DNA of 64,000 nucleotides from Streptomyces pseudovenezuelae (lineage in GTDB: Bacteria > Actinomycetota > Actinomycetes > Streptomycetales > Streptomycetaceae). Within the stretch, counting starts at the first letter, position 1. Every line of letters starts with the position of its first letter. Below are positions 57,742-64,000 of the stretch, piece after piece. The notes beneath the pieces were generated by a model. That model was not told where the DNA came from. It searched no databases and saw only the letters and a program-made list of their open reading frames with translations. The translations under genes were made by a program, and so were the position numbers. Location of the stretch: contig NZ_JARXVH010000007.1 of assembly GCF_029892565.1 (NCBI RefSeq), positions 124,001-188,000 of the forward strand. Reading direction: 5' to 3'.

Positions 57742-58303
57742 GCGCTTCCGTCCCTATCAGTGATCTCGCGGTTCGTTGGATGCGTGGGCGTGCCGCGATG
57801 GGCAACGTGACGTCCGCTTGGGTCACAGGGGAAGCGCACACGGTGTCCGAGCACGCGGCATGTCCGCCTCGCAGGTTATCTCTGCTTGCGGAGGGCCCCT
57901 AAATCGAGGGTCACACCTGAGCGGTGATACCTGTCACATGATGCCGCGCTCACTGGCACGGCGTGCCGCGAGTGAGCCGCCGTGCCGGTGGGGCGAAGGG
58001 CCTCACCGGGCTGGGGTTGACCCGGTGAGGCCCCTTGTACCGCCCCGAGGGGCGCGGAACGGGCGACGCCCACCCCAATGGGAATCACCCGCCTCCAACC
58101 GCGGGATGTCGGCCGGACGGACCGACGGTTTTCAGCCGTCCGTGCTGCGGACCCGCGGAGTCGATGTGAGGTGAGGGAGGCAGAAGCGGCGGAAAAGGGT
58201 AGGTGGAGGGGAGCAGAGAGGGAGAGGGGAATCGGCGGCTTCCGCGGGCGGGCGCGCCTGTTCCGCCCCGCACGGCAGGGCTACGGCGGGGGAAGGGCCG
58301 GCT
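57742..58303. other. 562-bp gap upstream of sucC
   Basis: No gene that I can support. It contains the sucC leader and promoter, the large 13-bp-arm hairpin at 57997-58032, a short perfect palindrome CGCCCCGAGGGGCG near 58041, and the region downstream of the secreted-protein gene. Around 57910-57940 the elements GTCACACC, GGTGATACC and GTCACATG recur and may be part of the promoter. Open frames here have poor codon bias. Confidence 0.5.
57997..58032. terminator. Perfect 13-bp-stem hairpin
   Basis: Arms GGGCCTCACCGGG (57997-58009) and CCCGGTGAGGCCC (58020-58032) enclose a 10-nt loop. It lies between the secreted-protein gene and sucC on the same strand, so it probably stops read-through into the sucCD promoter region. 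Confidence 0.8.
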
Positions 58304-59395
58304 CTAAGCGGGGGAAACCGGAATGTCGCGGTGCCTGTCCCGGATCTCGGCCACGTCGGACCGCACGGCGGCACCGGCCACGAACCGCAACGGCGCCCGG
58401 TGACTCAAAGCGACGGCATGCGCGTCACCGTGCCGCGAGGAGCCGCCGTCGACAGGTGAACGGCTGCCCGCAGCATCGCTCGGGTCGCCGTTCGGCGCCT
58501 GGTGCGCGGGGGCATACCCGACACCGGCAACCCTCTGCTCGACCCTCCGCGTCGAGGCGTGCCCGACGGCACCGGCATCGACGACAAACACCGGGCCGTA
58601 CGACGCCGCACCGACCTCGGCCGCGATACGTCCCTCACCCGAGGCCCCGTCCACCGAGTGCCCGGCACCGCCGGACTGCGGCGCCCGCGCGACGGGCGCG
58701 GGCAACGTCTGCCCCGGAGGCGTCGGCAGGGTGGGCAGGGTGGGCAGGTCAGGAAGACCGGGCAGAGTCGGGAGCGTCGGCAAGCAAGGAATGGTCGGCA
58801 ACGACGACAGCGGCGGTATCTGCGCGGTCACCGTGGCCAACCCATCGGTCACCGTCTGCACAACTGCGCCGACCGGCGCCAGAACCCCGTCGTTCACGGA
58901 CTCGACGATGTGATCGGTCACCGGACGAAGGACGTCATCGGCAGCCGTGCCTGAGTGGGGCAGGACCGTGCCCGGGTGGGGCAGGTGAGATACGGGGTCG
59001 GCAGGTGCCGTCGACCCAATCGGCTTCGTCGGCCTGGCAGGCTGATCCGGCTTGACCTGCTCGACCGGCCTCGTCGGCTTCGGGCCGGCCGGCGTCTGCG
59101 GCTTCGGCTTGGGCCGGGCCACCGTCTGATGCCGCTTGGCCACATCGGCCGGGGCGTCGAGCAACCGCCCGACCGTACTCGCCGCCAACGACCGCACACC
59201 GTCCGCCGGATCCACCGACCCCGCCGGAGCCCTCGGCCCCGCCAAGATCGACGACACCGACACCGACCGCGCCGACGAAACCGCAGTCACCCCGTCCGCC
59301 GCATGCGCCTGCTCCCCGCAGAGGAAGCCGGCCACGAACAACCCACCCACCAACAACGCCACTTGCAGCGCACGCCGCCCGACCGCCGTGCGCAT
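58304..59395 (-). CDS. Secreted low-complexity protein with LPTLP repeats
   Basis: A 363-residue exported protein. The signal peptide (MRTAVGRRALQVALLVGGLFVAGFLCGEQAHAADG) has a cleavage site near AHA-AD. The mature protein has a Pro/Lys linker (ARPKPKPQTPAGPKPTRP), a conserved-looking block (DDVLRPVTDHIVESVNDGVLAPVGAVVQTVTDGLATVTAQIPPLSSLP), Leu-Pro-Thr repeats (LPTLPTLPGLPDLPTLPTLPTPPG) and an Asp/Ala/Gly/His-rich tail. No catalytic motif is visible. ATG 59395 was chosen because it opens the signal peptide; GTG 59509, with GGGAGG upstream, would add 38 residues. I do not recognise a family. Confidence 0.7.
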   Translation of the reverse strand: MRTAVGRRALQVALLVGGLFVAGFLCGEQAHAADGVTAVSSARSVSVSSILAGPRAPAGSVDPADGVRSLAASTVGRLLDAPADVAKRHQTVARPKPKPQTPAGPKPTRPVEQVKPDQPARPTKPIGSTAPADPVSHLPHPGTVLPHSGTAADDVLRPVTDHIVESVNDGVLAPVGAVVQTVTDGLATVTAQIPPLSSLPTIPCLPTLPTLPGLPDLPTLPTLPTPPGQTLPAPVARAPQSGGAGHSVDGASGEGRIAAEVGAASYGPVFVVDAGAVGHASTRRVEQRVAGVGYAPAHQAPNGDPSDAAGSRSPVDGGSSRHGDAHAVALSHRAPLRFVAGAAVRSDVAEIRDRHRDIPVSPA

Positions 59396-59710
59396 CACGC
59401 GCAGGGCGGCACCAGGCAGTGCTGCTGCAGGCCAGTTCAAGTGGGGGCGGGTCCTCCCGTGCGGGCGGGCGACACTCGGCGCACCGCTGACGGGCGTCGA
59501 TCCTTGCACGCCCCTCCCGAGGTTGCGCAAGCCCTCCGATACCGATGGGCACTCATGTCCGTTTTGCTGGCCGAGTTGGTGTCAACGGGTCGACAAGTCG
59601 CTTGCTGTGCAGGCGAGTTGCAGAGCCGCTCAGTGGTGAGCCGACCGGCCCCGAGCCGACGAATCCCGGGCCCCGAACCCTGGGCCCCCGAACCCTGAAC
59701 CGTCGTCACG
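59396..59710. other. 315-bp gap between the secreted-protein and VWA genes
   Basis: No gene supported. It includes possible earlier starts of the secreted-protein gene (59509, 59530), a less GC-rich promoter-like tract (59550-59610) and, near the VWA stop, a short direct repeat of CCCCGAACCCTG (59670-59700). Confidence 0.5.
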
Positions 59711-60943
59711 TCACGCCGTGTCCGGCACCGGTATCGGCCGCTTCTCGATCGCCGCCGCCATCACCTCCGGGAACAGGTCGGGCGTGCACGCGAACGCCGG
59801 TGCCCCCAGCGCTGCCAACGCCGCGGCATGCTCCCTGTCGTACGCCGGCGCCCCTTCGTCCGAGAGCGCCAGCAGCGCCACGAACTGCACCCCCGACGCC
59901 TTCATCGCCGCGACCCGCTTCAGCATCTCGTCGCGTATCCCCCCTTCGTAGAGGTCGCTGATGAGCACAACCACCGTCTCCGCGGGCCGGGTTATCTGGG
60001 ACTGGCAGTAGGCCAGCGCCCGGTTGATGTCCGTGCCGCCGCCGAGTTGCGTGCCGAACAGCACGTCGACCGGGTCGTCGAGCTGGTCGGTGAGGTCGAC
60101 GACTGCCGTGTCGAAGACGACCAGCCGTGTGTTGATCGACCGCATGGAGGCCAATACCGCCCCGAACACCGACGCGTAGACGACGGAGGCCGCCATCGAC
60201 CCCGACTGGTCGATGCAGAGGACGACCTCCTTCTTCACCGACTGGGAGGCACGCCCGTACCCGATGAGCCGCTCGGGCACGATCGTCCGGTACTCCGGCA
60301 GGTAGTGCTTGAGGTTGGCCGCGATCGTGCGGTTCCAGTCGATGTCGTGGTGGCGCGGCCGGTTGATACGGGCGCTGCGGTCGAGCGCGCCGGCGAGGGT
60401 GGCCCGGGTGCGGGTGGCGAGCCGTTTCTCCAGGTCCTGGACCACCTTGCGCACGACCGCCCGTGCCGTCTCCTTCGTCGTCTCCGGCATCGCCTTGTTC
60501 AGCGAGAGCAAGGTGCCGACCAGGTGCACATCGGCCTCCACCGCCTCCAGCATCTCCGGTTCGAGAAGCAGCGCGGACAGCCCGAGCCGGTCGATGGCGT
60601 CCCGCTGCATCACCTGCACGACGGAGGAGGGGAAGTACGTCCGGATGTCCCCGAGCCAACGCGCCACCGACGGAGCCGACGCCCCGAGCCCAGCCGAACG
60701 GTCCCGCCCCGCCTTCGCCTGCCCCTCACCCCTCCCGTACAGCGCGCCCAACGCCCCGTCCATCGCGGCGTCCTGCCCCGACAACGCACACCCGGTGCCG
60801 TCGGCCGAGTCGCCACCGAGCACAAGCCGCCACCGCCGAAGCCGCTCCTGTGTCGCATCCGTGGGCGTGCCCGTATCCGAATCCGTATCTCTATCCGTGC
60901 GCGTGCCCGTGCCCGTGCGCGTGCCCGTAGTCCCGGTGGTCAT
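59711..60943 (-). CDS. VWA-domain protein (MoxR/DUF5682-associated)
   Basis: A 410-residue cytoplasmic protein. It has a Thr/Gly/Asp-rich head made of 6-bp repeats, a helical middle (TYFPSSVVQVMQRDAIDRLGLSALLLEPEMLEAVEADVHLVGTLLSLNKAMPETTKETARAVVRKVVQDLEKRL) and a von Willebrand factor A domain from about residue 225. The metal-ion site is in VVLCIDQSGSMAASV (DxSGS), GGGTDINRAL and VVVLISDLYEGG. Such proteins act with MoxR-type AAA ATPases to insert metals or remodel partners. The ATG at 60943 has GGAGG 8 nt upstream and overlaps the tiny ORF's stop. Confidence 0.88.
   Translation of the reverse strand: MTTGTTGTRTGTGTRTDRDTDSDTGTPTDATQERLRRWRLVLGGDSADGTGCALSGQDAAMDGALGALYGRGEGQAKAGRDRSAGLGASAPSVARWLGDIRTYFPSSVVQVMQRDAIDRLGLSALLLEPEMLEAVEADVHLVGTLLSLNKAMPETTKETARAVVRKVVQDLEKRLATRTRATLAGALDRSARINRPRHHDIDWNRTIAANLKHYLPEYRTIVPERLIGYGRASQSVKKEVVLCIDQSGSMAASVVYASVFGAVLASMRSINTRLVVFDTAVVDLTDQLDDPVDVLFGTQLGGGTDINRALAYCQSQITRPAETVVVLISDLYEGGIRDEMLKRVAAMKASGVQFVALLALSDEGAPAYDREHAAALAALGAPAFACTPDLFPEVMAAAIEKRPIPVPDTA
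60880..60936 (-). repeat. Short tandem repeats in the VWA gene's 5' end
   Basis: Runs of GTGCCC, GTGCGC and CCGTATC/CCGAATC units on the plus strand. On the coding strand they give the alternating Thr-Gly, Arg-Thr and Asp-Thr/Asp-Ser residues of the disordered head. Confidence 0.7.
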
Positions 60944-61128
60944 CCCCGCACCTCCGCACGGCACCGGTCCCACAACGGAACCACCGTCACGGTCGTCGCC
61001 GGCCGACGGCAGTCCCGCGCCCCCTGCCCCCGCCTGGGCGCATGCCCGTGCCCGTGCCCGCACTCGCTCCCGCCGCCGTCCACCGCTTCGCCCTTCTCGG
61101 CCACCTGTGCCCGCCCGTCGGTCCTCAT
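60940..61128 (-). CDS. Tiny coupled ORF between DUF5682-like and VWA genes
   Basis: A 62-residue open frame whose ATG overlaps the stop of the upstream gene by 4 nt (ATGA) and whose stop overlaps the start of the VWA gene by 4 nt (ATGA). A GGGGG-rich site lies about 8 nt before the ATG. The product has a His-rich segment (CGHGHGHAP) and two cysteines (SECGHG, RDCRRP). No family is recognised. The double overlap and fit of the 181-bp space make translation plausible, but composition alone could produce such a frame. Confidence 0.45.
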   Translation of the reverse strand: MRTDGRAQVAEKGEAVDGGGSECGHGHGHAPRRGQGARDCRRPATTVTVVPLWDRCRAEVRG

Positions 61129-63980
61129 CGAGCCACCCCCACAAGGTTGTTGTCCGCGTCCTCTGCCATTCCGTCCACGCCGTCCAGTCCCAACAGCAGC
61201 CGCACCACAGGCAGTACGGCGTCCGCGCGCCCGGCATCGAGCTCGGCCGCGAAGCCGGGAATCCCGGAACCGGTCACCGCCGTATGCCCCGACCGTCCGG
61301 GCCCACGCCGGACCAGCTCACCGAGGGTCCGCCGCACCCCCGGCTCGTACGCCGAGAACGTCCGCCGCAACAACGGCAGTACGTCGGTGAACGCCCCCGG
61401 CGGCACCCCCGTCAACCAGGCGTCGACCAGCGCGAGCAGCCGCTCGTCGTGCACGAGTAGCATCCCGCCCCCGGACCCGCCGCCCACGAACCCCTCGATC
61501 CACGCGGCCGCGTCCCCCGGCGCCGTCCCCGGCGACAGCACGAGCCCCATCAGCCGAGCCGCCTCGTCCTGCCCCAACTCCCCTTCATCCAGCAGCAACC
61601 GCACGGCCCGCCCCCGCACCACCCCGGCGACGCTGTCCCGTACCCCCAACACCCGCAACACCCGCTGCCACCGCCCCCGCAGGGCGGCCCCAACAGCCTG
61701 ATTCCCGGCTACGGGATCACCCGGCGCCACCCCCGCCACCGGCCCACCCTGCGCAGGCGCGTCACCCACTACCCCCGCGCCGTCAGAACCCGGCTCAGAC
61801 CCGCCACTCGACGCCGGAGCCGACCCGTCCGCCTGCGCCGGTACGGCGACCGCCTCCCCCGCTCCCTCGGAGCCTGGCGAGACTCCGTCGCTCGGCGCCT
61901 CGGCCCCCACCCCGGCCCCGGAACCATCCGGTGTCGTCGGCGCCGCTAGATCACCCTGCGCCTCTGCGTCGCCCGCCGTCCCCCCGAGGCCCGGCCCAGA
62001 CCCATCGCCCGGCGCCCCAGCCACCCCATCGCCCCGCACCGGTGCGTCGACCGTCTCCCCGGCCTCCGCCACCCCAGGCGTTGCAGCACCGCCCGCCCCC
62101 TCCGCCGTCCCGCCCACCCGAACAGGCGCGTCGGCCAGCAACCCCACCGCCCCATGCACCGCGTCCAGATGGCGGCGCATCTCCTCGGCCGCGTCGGGGT
62201 CCAGGGCGGCGCAGGCCGGAGGGAGGCCGACGAAGATGCGTTCGGCGAGGCCCGCGGCGACCCCGGCCAGGGCCCCCGTGTCCGTGCCGCGCACGTCGCC
62301 GTATCGCAGCGAACGAACCAGGGCAGGCAGGGCCTGGGCGAGATGGCCGACGTCCGTGTCGAGGGCGGCACGGTCGGCGAGGACCCGCATCACCACGGGC
62401 AGCGCGTCGGGCAGTTCGGCCAGCAGGCAGCGCTCCGCGAGCCCGGTGACGTCGGCGAGGCCCCGCGCACTCACCGCGTCCGCCTCGGCCTTGGCCGTCG
62501 CGGCGCCGAGCACGGTCGTGCCCCACACCCCGGCCTCGGCCACCCGCACGGACAACTCCGGCTCCCACCGCAGTCGCCACGTCTCCCGGAACGTACCCGT
62601 ACTCCCCCGCGAGGCCGTCGGCTCACCCCACCCGATGCCCAGCAACCGCAGCCGGTGCAGCAACCTGCTGCGCCCGGCATCGGTCTCCTTGCGCAGATCG
62701 AGCTCCAACTCCCGCTCCAACGCCTCCGGTTTGAGCCGCAGCCGACGCTGGATCCGGTCGAGGTCCCGCTGCAACGGCACCGCCGGAGCCGACCGCGGCA
62801 CCTCCCCCAGCACGTCCCCCACGACCAACCGGTCGTGCACCAACGCCAGCGGCACGTCCGAGCCCTCGCACATCACCGCCCGCACTGCGTCGGTCGTCTC
62901 GCCGAGCCCCGGCAGCGGACGCCCGCGCATCGCGGCCAGTGTCTCGGCCAGCCGCACCGCCTCGATGACATGCGCCGAGGACACCAGCCGGTCCTGGTCC
63001 CGCAGCAGCCCGGCCACCTTGGTCAGCCACCGCTCGACCGGCCGGTCCGGCGCGCTGAACAAGTGCCCGTACCAGCCCGGCGAGTCGATCCCCGCCCCGT
63101 AGCCGCTGACCCGCGCCAGCCTCCGATGCGTCCACGGCACCCACGTCATGTCCGCCTTGACCTTGGGCAACCCCTTCACCAGCGCCCGGTCGGCGGCGAC
63201 AACCGTCCGCTGCCGCAGCGCCGGCACGTGCCAGGCCCCGCACACCACGGCCACGTCGTCCCCGAACTCACGCTGAGCGGCGCGCACTTGGAGCCGCATG
63301 TACGCCTCCCGCACGAGGTCCCGGTCGTGTCCCCCGCCGCCGTAGGTCTCCCGCAGCGCCCCCATGGCCTCTTCCAGCGCGGCGAACGGCGCGAACGCGT
63401 CCCCCTCCCCCACCCCCCGGTGCTCGACGACGTCCTCCCACCACCGCTCGGGATCGTCGTAACCGGCGGCTTCGGCGAGCACGGCGAGGGGATCGATCCG
63501 GACGGAGGCGTCGAGGGCCGGTCGGGCGCCAGCCTCGTCGGACTCCCCTCCCGGCGTCTCGTCCGCGCCGTCCGACTTTCCCTCCCCCTCGTCCGGCCCG
63601 TCCGCCGGCCCGTTCTCCCATGCCAGCGTGTGCGTCGCCGGCAAGTCGATGAAACGGGCCGGGACTTCGTGCTCCAGGGCCCAGCGGATGGCCACCCACT
63701 CCGGCGAGAACTCGGCCAGCGGCCAGAACGCCGAGCGGCCTGGCTCGTCCACGGCATGGGCGAGCAGGGCGACCGGCGGTCGCATGTCCTCGTCGGCGGC
63801 CAACGGGATCAGGAAGTCGGCCTCGGGCGGGCCCTCGATCAGCACGACCTGCGGCCGGGCCGTGTCCAGTGCCGCCCGCACCGCCCGCGCCGACCCCGGC
63901 CCGTGGTGCCGTACGCCCAACAGCAGCGGACGCCCGCCGATCGCCCCACTCCCACCCCGCTCAGGGTCAAGACCCGTCAC
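61125..63980 (-). CDS. DUF5682-like large protein
   Basis: A 951-residue protein. It starts RPLLLGVRHHGPGSARAVRAALDTARPQVVLIEGPPEAD, which resembles the TraB/ChaN-like N terminus (G-x-R-H-H) of DUF5682. Residues to about 620 are helical, with WYGHLFSAPDRPVERWLTKVAGLLRDQDRLVSSAHVIEAVRLAETLA and GIGWGEPTASRGSTGTFRETWRLRWEPELSVRVAEA. A linker of over 100 residues (Gly, Asp, Ala, Pro) precedes a C-terminal domain (LRGRWQRVLRVLGVRDSVAGVVRGRAVRLLLDEGELGQ). Relatives are encoded with MoxR ATPases, VWA and SWIM proteins. GTG 63980 has GGAGGGGG upstream. The gene is complete, and a MoxR-type ATPase gene may lie beyond the window. Confidence 0.8.
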   Translation of the reverse strand: MTGLDPERGGSGAIGGRPLLLGVRHHGPGSARAVRAALDTARPQVVLIEGPPEADFLIPLAADEDMRPPVALLAHAVDEPGRSAFWPLAEFSPEWVAIRWALEHEVPARFIDLPATHTLAWENGPADGPDEGEGKSDGADETPGGESDEAGARPALDASVRIDPLAVLAEAAGYDDPERWWEDVVEHRGVGEGDAFAPFAALEEAMGALRETYGGGGHDRDLVREAYMRLQVRAAQREFGDDVAVVCGAWHVPALRQRTVVAADRALVKGLPKVKADMTWVPWTHRRLARVSGYGAGIDSPGWYGHLFSAPDRPVERWLTKVAGLLRDQDRLVSSAHVIEAVRLAETLAAMRGRPLPGLGETTDAVRAVMCEGSDVPLALVHDRLVVGDVLGEVPRSAPAVPLQRDLDRIQRRLRLKPEALERELELDLRKETDAGRSRLLHRLRLLGIGWGEPTASRGSTGTFRETWRLRWEPELSVRVAEAGVWGTTVLGAATAKAEADAVSARGLADVTGLAERCLLAELPDALPVVMRVLADRAALDTDVGHLAQALPALVRSLRYGDVRGTDTGALAGVAAGLAERIFVGLPPACAALDPDAAEEMRRHLDAVHGAVGLLADAPVRVGGTAEGAGGAATPGVAEAGETVDAPVRGDGVAGAPGDGSGPGLGGTAGDAEAQGDLAAPTTPDGSGAGVGAEAPSDGVSPGSEGAGEAVAVPAQADGSAPASSGGSEPGSDGAGVVGDAPAQGGPVAGVAPGDPVAGNQAVGAALRGRWQRVLRVLGVRDSVAGVVRGRAVRLLLDEGELGQDEAARLMGLVLSPGTAPGDAAAWIEGFVGGGSGGGMLLVHDERLLALVDAWLTGVPPGAFTDVLPLLRRTFSAYEPGVRRTLGELVRRGPGRSGHTAVTGSGIPGFAAELDAGRADAVLPVVRLLLGLDGVDGMAEDADNNLVGVAR

Positions 63981-64000
63981 AACGTCCCCCTCCTCACCGC

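Noticed and set aside
1..64000. tRNA genes, insertion sequences, prophage or integrase genes
   Set aside because: None seen: no transposase or integrase motifs among the open frames, and no tRNA cloverleaf with CCA-proximal T-loop was spotted. A tRNAscan-type search would settle the tRNA question.

Overview
The window is a very GC-rich, gene-dense stretch of an actinobacterial chromosome, almost certainly Streptomyces. The signs are third-position G/C codon use throughout, many GTG starts and 1-4 nt start/stop overlaps, Pro/Gly/Ala-rich membrane proteins, and two palindromic intergenic elements of a type I recall as highly repeated in Streptomyces (around 52.4 kb and 55.5 kb). Gene content and order (sucCD, purNH, folD, mdh, a betaine operon, glyA, trpS, a D-Ala-D-Ala carboxypeptidase) resemble the core-chromosome region of S. 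coelicolor around SCO4800-SCO4850, read in reverse. That comparison is from memory, not a search. I saw no tRNA, rRNA, insertion sequence, prophage or CRISPR array.

Layout. 0-6.5 kb: end of a sensor kinase, an RsbW-like ATPase, a peptide-type binding protein, a membrane metallophosphoesterase and a D,D-carboxypeptidase. 5.5-10.8 kb: YihY, GtrA, a UbiA-type prenyltransferase and a PAP2 phosphatase on the minus strand, divergent from DprE1- and DprE2-like genes; together these match the decaprenyl-phospho-arabinose pathway of mycobacteria. 10.9-16.2 kb: an HxT phosphoesterase, trpS and an ECF sigma operon with an apparently autoregulated promoter repeated before two downstream membrane-protein paralogues. 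16.4-23.6 kb: glyA, a YgiB/YgiC-like pair, a small transporter-like protein, a MocR regulator, an AhpD-like protein and a PEP-mutase-family enzyme.

23.6-30.8 kb: a five-gene operon for choline oxidation to glycine betaine (betB, betA) and its ABC importer. 31-38.5 kb: an accessory-looking block with two paralogous membrane proteins, a decayed membrane-protein gene next to a coiled-coil protein that shares its GSTFAVGSHA motif, a MarR-GNAT regulator with a palindromic operator, a truncated MFS transporter and a siderophore-interacting protein. 38.6-44 kb: mdh, two paralogous HTH membrane proteins, a DUF3017-like protein and folD.

44.2-48.7 kb: an RDD protein, an FHA-like protein coupled to a Ser/Thr kinase fused to an extracytoplasmic lytic-transglycosylase-like domain, a small secreted four-cysteine protein and an AAA ATPase. 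48.8-57.7 kb: purH-purN, membrane proteins, an HTH/sigma-like fusion, sucD-sucC. 58.3-64 kb: a secreted low-complexity protein and an operon of a DUF5682-like protein, a tiny coupled ORF and a VWA protein, probably continuing beyond the window.

Most promising for follow-up: the kinase-transglycosylase fusion, the shared GSTFAVGSHA motif pair, the ECF promoter pair, the complete DPA-type locus in a genus not known for arabinogalactan, and the HTH-sigma fusion.
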